64,000 nucleotides of DNA. Origin: Nocardioides allogilvus. GTDB lineage: Bacteria > Actinomycetota > Actinomycetes > Propionibacteriales > Nocardioidaceae. The DNA lies in contig NZ_PZYX01000012.1 in assembly GCF_003047285.1 (NCBI RefSeq), forward strand, positions 60,776-124,775. The letters run 5' to 3'. The position numbers and the translations under genes are program-made. The first letter of the stretch is position 1. Every line of letters starts with the position of its first letter. The notes beneath the pieces are model-generated. The model did no database searches and was not told the DNA's origin. It was given only the letters and a program-made list of their open reading frames with translations. Of this stretch, positions 25,901 through 33,284 are shown piece after piece.

Positions 25901-27427
25901 ATGGAGACGGACTACAAGGGTCGCATCGGGAACCTCATCCGTGACGCGCGCAAGCACCGGGGCCTCACCCAGCACCAGCTGGCCGAGCTGCTCGCCACCA
26001 GCCAGAGCGCCATCAACCGGATCGAGAAGGGTCACCAGAACCTCTCGCTCGAGATGCTGGCGCGTATCGGCGCCGCTCTCGACTCCGAGATCGTCGCCCT
26101 GGGTGCCGGGCCGACCCACTTGCGGGTCACCGGTCCCACGACGCTGTCGGGGTCGATCGAGGTCAAGACCTCCAAGAACGCCGGTGTCGCCCTGCTCTGT
26201 GCCTCGCTGCTGAACCGCGGTCGCACCACGCTGCGCAAGGTCGCGCGCATCGAGGAGGTCAACCGGCTGCTCGAGGTGCTGACCTCCCTCGGGGTCCAGA
26301 CCCGCTGGCTCAACGACCAGAACGACCTCGAGATCATCCCGCCCGCCGAGCTCGACCTGACGAAGATCGACGAGGACGCGGCTCGCCGAACCCGCTCGGT
26401 CATCATGTTCCTCGGCCCGTTGCTGCACCGCAGCGACAGCTTCGACCTCCCCTACGCCGGCGGCTGCAACCTCGGCACCCGCACCGTCGAGCCGCACATG
26501 TCGGCCCTGCGTCCCTTCGGCCTCGAGGTCAAGGCCACCGACGGGATGTACCACGCCCAGGTCAACCGGGCCGTCGAGCCCGGCCGCCCGATCGTGCTCA
26601 CCGAGCGCGGCGACACGGTCACCGAGAACGCCCTGATGGCCGCCGCCCTGCACCCGGGCACCACAGTCATCCGCAACGCCTCCTCCAACTACATGGTCCA
26701 GGACCTCTGTTTCTACCTCCAGAAGCTCGGCGTCGTCATCGACGGCGTCGGCAGCACCACGCTGCGCGTCACCGGCTGCGAGCGCATCGACGTCGACGTC
26801 GACTACTCCCCCTCCGAGGACCCGATCGAGGCGATGTCGCTGCTGGCGGCCGCGATCGTCACCAAGTCGTCGATCACCATCACCCGGGTCCCGATCGAGT
26901 TCCTCGAGATCGAGCTGGCGACGCTGGAGGAGATGGGCTTCCGCTACACCCGCACCGAGGAATACGTCGCCGCCAACGGCGCCACGCGCCTGGTCGACCT
27001 CACCACGAGCGCCAGCGACCTGACGGCTCCGCTGGACAAGATCCACCCGATGCCCTTCCCGGGCCTCAACATCGACAACCTCCCGTTCTTCGCCGCGATC
27101 GCCGCGGTCGCCGAGGGCCAGACCCTGTTGCACGACTGGGTCTACGAGAACCGCGCGATCTACCTCACCGAGCTCAACAAGCTCGGGGCCCAGGTCAAGC
27201 TGCTCGACCCCCACCGCGTCCTGGTCGAGGGCCCGACGCACTGGTCCGGCGCGGAGATCGTCTGCCCGCCCGCGCTGCGCCCGGCCGTGGTGATCCTGCT
27301 GGCGATGCTGGCCTGCAAGGGCACCTCGGTGCTGCGTTCCACCTACGTCATCCACCGCGGCTACGAGGACCTCGCCGAGAGGCTCAACCTCCTCGGGGCC
27401 AACATCGAAACGTTCCGTGACATCTGA
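25901..27427 (+). CDS. HTH-MurA fusion (UDP-GlcNAc 1-carboxyvinyltransferase-like)
   Basis: A 508-residue protein. Residues about 6-65 form an XRE-type helix-turn-helix (LIRDARKHRGLTQHQLAELL, then SQSAINRIEKGHQNLSLEML). The rest is a MurA/EPSP-synthase-fold domain, starting LRVTGPTTLSGSIEVKTSKN. The Lys-Asn (SKN) that contacts substrate, the Cys of the MurA active-site loop (YAGGCNLGTRTVEPH) and the C-terminal RGYEDLAERLNLLGA with its Arg are retained. It may transfer enolpyruvate to UDP-GlcNAc, or act as a sensor-regulator. ATG 25901 was chosen; GTG 25892 abuts the palindrome. Confidence 0.85.
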   Translation: METDYKGRIGNLIRDARKHRGLTQHQLAELLATSQSAINRIEKGHQNLSLEMLARIGAALDSEIVALGAGPTHLRVTGPTTLSGSIEVKTSKNAGVALLCASLLNRGRTTLRKVARIEEVNRLLEVLTSLGVQTRWLNDQNDLEIIPPAELDLTKIDEDAARRTRSVIMFLGPLLHRSDSFDLPYAGGCNLGTRTVEPHMSALRPFGLEVKATDGMYHAQVNRAVEPGRPIVLTERGDTVTENALMAAALHPGTTVIRNASSNYMVQDLCFYLQKLGVVIDGVGSTTLRVTGCERIDVDVDYSPSEDPIEAMSLLAAAIVTKSSITITRVPIEFLEIELATLEEMGFRYTRTEEYVAANGATRLVDLTTSASDLTAPLDKIHPMPFPGLNIDNLPFFAAIAAVAEGQTLLHDWVYENRAIYLTELNKLGAQVKLLDPHRVLVEGPTHWSGAEIVCPPALRPAVVILLAMLACKGTSVLRSTYVIHRGYEDLAERLNLLGANIETFRDI

Positions 27428-28229
27428 GTCGAGCAGCTTGCTCGAGGCGTACGACGCCCAGCTCCGCCGCGAGGCGGAGCTGCTCACCGCCACGGACGTC
27501 TCCACCGACGGACCGCTGGTGCGCGGGCGCTTCGACCGTGGCGGGTTCGTCAGCTACCGCGACCTCGACGGTCTTGCCGGGGCCGACCTCGACGCGCTGA
27601 TCCGGCGCACCATCGCCCACTTCCGCGACGAGACCGACGTCGAGGACTTCGAGTGGAAGACCCGCGGCCACGACGCGCCCGCCGACCTGGCCGACCACCT
27701 CCTGGCGGCGGGCCTCCGCGCCGAGCCCGAGGAGACGGTGATGATCGGTGAGGCGGCCGCGCTCCCCGTACCCGTCGAGATCCCGGCCGAGGTGTCGCTG
27801 CGACGACTCGACCCCGACGCCGCGACGTTCACCGACGACGCGCACCGCATGGCCGCCATGCAGGCGGCCGCGTTCGGCGACGGCCCCTCGGGCGACGCAC
27901 TGATCGCTCGCCTCGTGCACCCCGACGGCCTGTCGGAGGCTTGGGTCGCCGAGGCGGACGGCGAGGTCGTGTGCGCCGGCCGGCTCGAGGTGGTCCCGGG
28001 GACCGAGTTCGCCGGCCTGTGGGGCGGCGCCACGATCGCGCCGTGGCGCGGCCGTGGCATCTACCGCGCGCTGGTCGCGGCCCGGGCGTCGTCGGCGATC
28101 GACCGCGGCGTGCGATACCTCCAATCCGACTGCACCGAGATGTCGCGACCGATCCTGGAGCGGTCCGGCCTCGTGCGCGTCACCACCACAACACCCTTCG
28201 TCTGGCAACGCGACACCGTTCGCCCCTGA
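27417..28229 (+). CDS. GNAT-family N-acetyltransferase
   Basis: A 270-residue protein with a recognisable C-terminal acetyltransferase core: WVAEADGEVVCAGRLEVVP, GGATIAPWRGRGIYRALVAAR (acetyl-CoA loop R-G-R-G-I-Y) and RPILERSGLVRV. The N-terminal half is divergent and may be a degenerate GNAT lobe, as in paired GNAT proteins. The GTG start overlaps the MurA-fusion stop by 11 nt, which indicates one operon. The substrate is unknown; a cell-wall amino sugar is a guess from context only. Confidence 0.85.
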   Translation: MTSESSSLLEAYDAQLRREAELLTATDVSTDGPLVRGRFDRGGFVSYRDLDGLAGADLDALIRRTIAHFRDETDVEDFEWKTRGHDAPADLADHLLAAGLRAEPEETVMIGEAAALPVPVEIPAEVSLRRLDPDAATFTDDAHRMAAMQAAAFGDGPSGDALIARLVHPDGLSEAWVAEADGEVVCAGRLEVVPGTEFAGLWGGATIAPWRGRGIYRALVAARASSAIDRGVRYLQSDCTEMSRPILERSGLVRVTTTTPFVWQRDTVRP

Positions 28230-28248
28230 GCACCGCCATACTGCTCGC

Positions 28249-29031
28249 GTGAGACGTCGCTACCTCGACCACGCCAGCGTCCTGGCCTTCGCACATCGTG
28301 GTGGCGCCTACCACCCCGAGATCGAGGGCCTCGAGAACACGATGGCCGCGTTCACCCATGCGGTCGCCCTCGGCTACACCTACCTCGAGACCGATGTCCA
28401 CGTGACCGGCGACGGGGTGCTGCTCGCCTTCCACGACGACGTCCTCGACCGGGTGACCGACCGCACGGGCAGCATCGCCGAGACGTCGTACGCCGATGTG
28501 CAGGCCGCCCTCATCGGTGGCCGCGAGCGCGTCCCGACGTTGATCGAGCTCTTCGAGGCCTTTCCCGACGCCCGCTTCAACATCGACATCAAGTCGGCCG
28601 GGGCCGTCTCGGCGCTCGCGGAGTTCATCGCGGCCAACGAGGCGTGGGACCGGGTGCTGGTCGGCTCGTTCTCCAGGACTCGCCTCGGTACCTTCCGCCG
28701 TTTGACCCGGGGTCGGGTGGCCACCTCCGCGCACCCGCTGGAGGTCGCGGCCTACGTCCTGTCCCCCACCTCCGCCCTCGCCCGGCTGCTGACGCCGGGC
28801 CGACCGGACGCGCTGCAGATCCCGCACCGGCGCGGTCGGCTCGTCGTGGCATCGCGACGCGTCATCCGCCGCGCGCACGCGAACGGCGTCCAGGTGCACG
28901 TGTGGACGGTGGATGAACGCGACGAAATGATCGAGCTGCTGGAGCGTGGTGTCGATGGCCTGATCACCGATCGCACCGACATACTCATCGACGTGCTGCG
29001 ATCCCGCGGCCAATGGGAGGACAAGTCATGA
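28249..29031 (+). CDS. Glycerophosphodiester phosphodiesterase family protein
   Basis: A 260-residue GDPD TIM barrel. The hallmark AHRGG (His about 16) and LENTMAAF, then YLETDVHVTGDGVLLAFHDD, provide the Glu-x-Asp and His catalytic/metal residues. Later NIDIKS (Lys) and VHVWTVDERDEM match the family. It hydrolyses glycerophosphodiesters to glycerol-3-phosphate and an alcohol. No signal peptide, so likely cytosolic. GTG 28249 lies 19 nt after the GNAT stop, and the gene overlaps the MFS gene start by 4 nt. Confidence 0.92.
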   Translation: MRRRYLDHASVLAFAHRGGAYHPEIEGLENTMAAFTHAVALGYTYLETDVHVTGDGVLLAFHDDVLDRVTDRTGSIAETSYADVQAALIGGRERVPTLIELFEAFPDARFNIDIKSAGAVSALAEFIAANEAWDRVLVGSFSRTRLGTFRRLTRGRVATSAHPLEVAAYVLSPTSALARLLTPGRPDALQIPHRRGRLVVASRRVIRRAHANGVQVHVWTVDERDEMIELLERGVDGLITDRTDILIDVLRSRGQWEDKS

Positions 29032-30389
29032 GCAACACGGTTCCCGGTGGGATCGCTGACCTCAGGCCGCTCGAGCAGGAGAAGGAGCAGAAGGCCTGGT
29101 ACTGGTCCGACTGGGCGAACAGTGCCTACACGACCACGATCGGCACCGTCTTCTTCGGCCCCTACTTCATCAACCTCGCCGAGAACGCCGTGGGCGAGGG
29201 CGGTCGCTTCGACGTCGGCCCCTTCTCGATGCCTCCCGGCTCGCTGTTCTTCTGGCTGATCACCGCCTCGACGATCCTGTCGGCGTTGCTGCTGCCGCCC
29301 CTCGGCGCCTACGCCGACCGCACGGCCAACAAGAAGGGACTGCTCGCGTTCTTCGCGTGGACCGGCGCCTTCTTCGCAGCCCTGATCTTCTTCGCCACGG
29401 GCGACAACTGGCAGCTCGCGGCCGTCGGCATCGTGATCGGCAACCTGTGCTTCGGTGCGGCGGGAGTCATCAACGACTCCATCCTCCCGCTCATCTCCGA
29501 CGAGGCCAACCGCGACCGCGTCTCGTCACGCGGGTGGGCGTTCGGCTACCTCGGCGGCGGGCTGCTGCTGGTCGTCAACCTCGCCGTCTTCCTCGGGCAC
29601 GAGAAGATCGGTCTCGAGGAGGGCATGGCCGCGCGGCTGTGCATGCTGTCGGCTGCCGTCTGGTGGGCCGCGTTCACCCTCATCCCCTTCCGCCGGCTCA
29701 ACAACCACCCGCCGGCCGACGTCGAGCCCGTCCAGGGCAACGCGGTCAGGCGCAGCTTCGGCCAGCTGGGCGCGACCTTGCGCGAGATGAAGAACTACCC
29801 GATGGCGCTGACCTTCCTGCTGGCCTACCTCTTCTTCAACGACGGCATCCAGACGGTCATCGCGTCCGCCTCGGTGTACGGCGCCGAGGAGCTCGGGCAC
29901 GACCAGACGATCCTCATCGCCACCATCTTGATGGTGCAGTTCGTCGCGTTCTTCGGAGCCCTGCTCTTCGGCCGCCTCGCCGCCCGCCAGGGTGCGAAGA
30001 AGACGATCCTGATGGGCCTGGTGATCTGGATGGTCATCGTCACCGTCGCCCTCTTCCTGCCGGCCGGCAACGTGCCGTTGTTCCTGGTCCTGGGCGCGGC
30101 CATCGGCGTCGTCCTCGGCGGCACCCAGGCCCTCGCGCGCTCCTACTTCTCGCTGCTGATCCCGCGCGGCAAGGAAGCCGAGTACTTCAGCTTCTACCAC
30201 GCGATGGACCGCGGGACGTCGTGGTTCGGGACGGCCACCTTCGCGATCGTGCTCGCGATCACCGACTCCTACCGACCGGCGATCTTCGCGCTGATCGCCT
30301 TCTTCGTGATCGGTGGGCTGCTGCTGACCCGGGTCGACACCGAGCGCGGCATCCGCGAGGCCGGCAACGACATGCCCGCCGTCGTCTGA
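29028..30389 (+). CDS. MFS transporter, UMF1/Atg22-like family
   Basis: A 453-residue polytopic membrane protein with about 11-12 hydrophobic segments. It begins with the UMF1-type cytosolic lead KAWYWSDWANSAYTTTIGTVFFGPYF, in which WSDWANSA is highly conserved. GAYADRTANKKGLL is the MFS loop-2 motif, and RSYFSLLIPRGKEAEYFSFY is a further family signature. GGGAGG precedes ATG 29028, which overlaps the GDPD stop. UMF1 proteins export amino acids or sugars; the cargo is unknown. Genes 25901-30389 form a probable four-gene operon. Confidence 0.9.
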   Translation: MSNTVPGGIADLRPLEQEKEQKAWYWSDWANSAYTTTIGTVFFGPYFINLAENAVGEGGRFDVGPFSMPPGSLFFWLITASTILSALLLPPLGAYADRTANKKGLLAFFAWTGAFFAALIFFATGDNWQLAAVGIVIGNLCFGAAGVINDSILPLISDEANRDRVSSRGWAFGYLGGGLLLVVNLAVFLGHEKIGLEEGMAARLCMLSAAVWWAAFTLIPFRRLNNHPPADVEPVQGNAVRRSFGQLGATLREMKNYPMALTFLLAYLFFNDGIQTVIASASVYGAEELGHDQTILIATILMVQFVAFFGALLFGRLAARQGAKKTILMGLVIWMVIVTVALFLPAGNVPLFLVLGAAIGVVLGGTQALARSYFSLLIPRGKEAEYFSFYHAMDRGTSWFGTATFAIVLAITDSYRPAIFALIAFFVIGGLLLTRVDTERGIREAGNDMPAVV

Positions 30390-30456
30390 CCGCACCCGTG
30401 CCCCGTCGTCGGTGACCTGTCTCCCCCGACGGGTGAGGCAGGTCTCCGGATTCCCC

Positions 30457-30483
30457 GGAACCTTGCGCACCCCGCTAACGTTG
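30457..30483 (+). promoter_or_regulatory. SigR/SigH-type promoter of rbpA
   Basis: GGAAC (30457-30461), an 18-nt spacer, then GTTG (30480-30483) matches the oxidative-stress sigma factor consensus of actinobacteria (SigR in Streptomyces, SigH in mycobacteria). It lies about 120 nt before the rbpA ATG. In Streptomyces rbpA is a known SigR target, so the match is expected. No housekeeping -10 box is obvious nearby. Confidence 0.7.
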
Positions 30484-30600
30484 ATTGAATCGAGACGTAA
30501 ACGTCGGCACAACCGGCGTCAGGACAAGCCAGTCCGCCCGTCTCATGACCGTCCCCATCACCGGGCGGACAAACTTTTCAGCACACTTGGAGGTGGCTCA

Positions 30601-30984
30601 ATGGCGGAGCGCACACTACGCGGCGCGAGGCTCGGCGGCCAGAGCTTTGAAGACGAGCGCGGCATCGAGTTCGCCGCTCGTCAGCAGGTGGGTTACCGCT
30701 GCGACCACGGGCACGAGTTCGAGATCACGATGTCGGTCGAGGCCGACATCCCCGCGAACTGGGAGTGCCCGCGTTGCGGCGCCAAGGCCCTCAGCACCGC
30801 CGGCATCCTGCCCGAGGAGAAGGTCGAGAAGCCGGCGCGCACCCACTGGGACATGCTGCTCGAGCGCCGTTCCACCCAGGAGCTCGAGGACATCCTCAAG
30901 GAGCGCCTCGACCTGCTCCGTGGCGGTCAGATCGGCCCGGCGCACCTTCACCGCGCCAACGCCAAGAAGCGCAAGGTCTCCTGA
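30601..30984 (+). CDS. rbpA: RNA polymerase-binding protein RbpA
   Basis: A 127-residue RbpA. The start MAERTLRGARLGGQSFEDE and the zinc-binding segment with a CDHGHEF and CPRCGAKA pair are visible (Cys residues about 34, 56, 59). The C-terminal sigma-binding helix is RTHWDMLLERRSTQELEDIL. It stabilises the group 1 sigma factor on core RNA polymerase and activates housekeeping transcription in actinobacteria. GGAGG precedes the ATG. A SigR-type promoter lies upstream, and an IS element is inserted 10-14 bp after the stop. Confidence 0.97.
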   Translation: MAERTLRGARLGGQSFEDERGIEFAARQQVGYRCDHGHEFEITMSVEADIPANWECPRCGAKALSTAGILPEEKVEKPARTHWDMLLERRSTQELEDILKERLDLLRGGQIGPAHLHRANAKKRKVS

Positions 30985-30993
30985 CCTGCTCGA

Positions 30994-31986
30994 CTAGGTC
31001 GTGGCTCCTTATTCGCGTAGCCAGATCGTGATGGCGCGGAGCACGACGCTGCCCCGGTAGACGTAGGCGAGCTTGTCGTAGCGGGTGGCGATGCCGCGCC
31101 AGTGCTTGTGGTCGTTGAACGACCGCTCAACCACGTTGCGCCGTTTGTAGGTGAGCGGGTCGAAGGAGGGTGGTCGTCCCCCGGCGGAGCCACGGCGTTG
31201 ACGGTGTCCGATCTCGTCGGCTCGTTGCGGGATCACGGCCCGCACGCGCTTGCTGCGCAGCAGCGTCCGGTTGGCGCGTGAGGAGTAGGCCTTGTCGCCG
31301 AGCAGGTCGTCGGGTCGGGTGCGTGGGCGCCCGCGCTCTGGCCGCGCGACAGCCAGATCCGCGAGCAGCCACTTCAGCATCGGGGAGTCACCGGCCTGCC
31401 CGCCCGTCACGGCAACAACCAGTGGCCGCTTCTTGCCGTCCACCAGCTGGTGGACCTTGGTCGACAAGCCGCCCCGCGAACGTCCGATCGCGTGGTCCAG
31501 CGGTTCGGACCCGGGCGCGGCGGCCCGATTCATGTAACTCGACTCAACCCCCTGTGTGGCCCTCGAGGTGCACGCCGGCGGGCCGTTCGGAACGAGTCAT
31601 GTTTGTGGCGTGCTGGTGGGCACGGTTGATCGTGGAGTCGACCGAGACCGTCCAGTCGAGATCGCCTGCGGCGTCGGCGTCGGCCACCAGCCGGGCATGG
31701 ATCTTGTCCCAGGTCCCGTCCGCACTGAAACGTCGGTGCCGCTTCGAGACGGTCTGGTGCGGCCCGAACGCGGCAGGGAGGTCACGCCAGGCGAGCCCGG
31801 TCCGGAGCCGGTAGATGATCCCCTCCACCACCTGACGGTGATCGCGAAACGGGCGACCCCGCTGCCCTTGAGAGGACGGCATCAATGGCTCGATCCGGCG
31901 CCACTGGGCGTCTGAGAGCACAGCAAGACGAGACATAGGTCAACAATCACGGACCATCGCGCTCGGATTAAGGAGCCACGCCCTAG
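30994..31986 (-). mobile_element. IS5-family insertion sequence (IS427-like), with CTAG target duplication
   Basis: The element occupies 30998-31982 (985 bp) and is flanked by CTAG at 30994-30997 and 31983-31986. Its terminal repeats are imperfect: GTCGTGGCTCCTTATTC at the left end, and the complement of the right end reads GGCGTGGCTCCTTAATC (15 of 17 identical). The transposase reads toward the left end. Without the IS, the flanks join to CGACTAGTCG, a palindromic target. CTAG targets and two-frame transposases are known for this group. Confidence 0.92.
31009..31936 (-). CDS. IS5-family transposase encoded in two frames
   Basis: OrfA (31936 to 31544, 130 residues) begins MSRLAVLSDAQWRRIEPL and carries the first catalytic Asp in VSVDSTINRAHQHA. 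It ends at TGA right after a run of five G. OrfB (starting near 31545, ending 31009) carries the second Asp (LLGDKAYSSRANRTLL) and the Glu (VVERSFNDHKHWRG, with Arg and a later Lys). Both DDE halves look intact. Removing one G, or a +1/-2 ribosome slip at the G run, joins the frames. Either a programmed frameshift or an inactivating indel is possible. Confidence 0.88.
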
Positions 31987-32480
31987 TCGACCACTTCGCC
32001 CTCCACCACGGACCCGCCAGGGTTCGGGTGGGGGCGTTGTTGATTTCCGGGCATCGCGCCCGGGCCGGTTCGAGGCATGTACGCCGTCGCGCCGGCGCCG
32101 ACCAGGCGCCGGGACACCACCCCGGTGAGCGCCCGGCGCGCGAGTGGACGCGTGAAGGGGAGGATCAGCGCCATCCCGAGGAGATCGGTGACGAAGCCCG
32201 GAGTCAGCATGAGGGTGCCGCCGATCAGGATCAGCGCACCGTCGGCGAGCTCCCTGGCCGGCATCTGACCGCTGCCGAGCGCAGTGCGCAGGGCCGCGAA
32301 GGCGCGGCCGCCCTCGCGGCGGATCAACCAGGCACCGATGATGCTGGCGGCGACCAGCAGCAGAATCGTCCACCACGGGCCGATGACCTGCCCGACCTGG
32401 ATGAGCACGAAGATCTCCAGCAGCGGCACCACCACGAAGGCCACCACGAGCAGCCAGGCGGGGATCTTGCGTCGCGTCAT
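31983..32480 (-). CDS. FxsA-family membrane protein
   Basis: A 165-residue FxsA/YtzA-type protein. Two or three hydrophobic segments (WLLVVAFVVVPLLEIFVLIQVG, then WTILLLVAASIIGAWLI) precede GGRAFAALRTALGSGQMPARELADGALILIGGTLMLTPGFVTDLLG, the family core. In E. coli FxsA relieves F-plasmid exclusion of phage T7; the cellular role is unknown. Its TAG stop lies inside the right copy of the IS target duplication. It overlaps the ppm start by 4 nt. Confidence 0.92.
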   Translation of the reverse strand: MTRRKIPAWLLVVAFVVVPLLEIFVLIQVGQVIGPWWTILLLVAASIIGAWLIRREGGRAFAALRTALGSGQMPARELADGALILIGGTLMLTPGFVTDLLGMALILPFTRPLARRALTGVVSRRLVGAGATAYMPRTGPGAMPGNQQRPHPNPGGSVVEGEVVD

Positions 32481-33274
32481 GGGGTGCTCCCGCGCGGGCC
32501 CTTCCGGGTCGTGCGCCGCCCGTCGCGCCGGCGCAGCGCGCGCCGCGCCTGCTCACGACGCTCGTGCAGGCCCCAGAGCGTGATCTTCTTCAGCGACTCG
32601 CTGGCGACCTGGCCGCTCATCTTGGAGTCGCCACGGACGCGCTCGATGAACTCGATCGGCACCTCGGACACCTTCAGGCCGGCCATGACGGTGCGGTAGG
32701 CCATGTCGGTCTGGAAGACATAGCCGGTCGAGGTCACCGTCGCGAGGTCGATCTTCTCCAGCGTGGGGCGGCGGAACAGGCGGAAGCCGGCCGTGGCGTC
32801 CTTGACGCCCATGCCCAGCAGCAGCCGCACGTAGAGGTTGCCGCCGCGTGAGAGCAGCTCGCGCCGCCGCGGCCAGTTGACGATGGACCCGCCCGGGACG
32901 TAGCGCGAGCCGATCACGAGGTCGGCGTCGACCAGCGCGCCGAGCAGGCGGTGCAGCTGCTCGGGCTGGTGCGAGCCGTCGGCATCCATCTCGCCGATGA
33001 CGTCGTAGCCCTGCTCGAGCGCGACGGCGAAGCCGTGCAGGTAGGCAGCGCCGAGCCCGCCCTTCGCCGTACGGTGCAGGACCTGCACCTGGCTGTCCTC
33101 GGCGGCCAGCCGGTCGGCGATGTCGCCGGTGCCGTCGGGCGAGTTGTCGTCGACCACGAGGACGTCGATGCTCGGCTCCGCGGCCCGCAGGCGGGCGACG
33201 ATGAGCTCAAGGTTGGTGGCTTCGTTGAAGGTGGGGATCACCATCACAACTCGACCAAGCTCGGCTGTGCTCAC
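32477..33274 (-). CDS. ppm: Polyprenol monophosphomannose synthase (GT2)
   Basis: A 265-residue family-2 glycosyltransferase. IPTFNEATNLELIVARL starts the GT-A fold, DVLVVDDNSPDGTGDIAD binds the nucleotide, and DVIGEMDADGSHQPEQL carries the catalytic DxD-like motif. It transfers mannose from GDP-mannose to polyprenol phosphate, giving the donor for cell-wall glycans and protein mannosylation. GTG 33274 has a GGGGAG ribosome site and lies 10 nt after the lnt stop. In mycobacteria this domain is fused to Lnt (Ppm1); here they are separate adjacent genes. Confidence 0.93.
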   Translation of the reverse strand: MSTAELGRVVMVIPTFNEATNLELIVARLRAAEPSIDVLVVDDNSPDGTGDIADRLAAEDSQVQVLHRTAKGGLGAAYLHGFAVALEQGYDVIGEMDADGSHQPEQLHRLLGALVDADLVIGSRYVPGGSIVNWPRRRELLSRGGNLYVRLLLGMGVKDATAGFRLFRRPTLEKIDLATVTSTGYVFQTDMAYRTVMAGLKVSEVPIEFIERVRGDSKMSGQVASESLKKITLWGLHERREQARRALRRRDGRRTTRKGPRGSTP

Positions 33275-33284
33275 TGGTCTCCCC

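Noticed and set aside
25703..27505. Minus-strand open frame of 600 codons
   Set aside because: Antisense to the HTH-MurA gene; Asp/Gly/Val-rich shadow.
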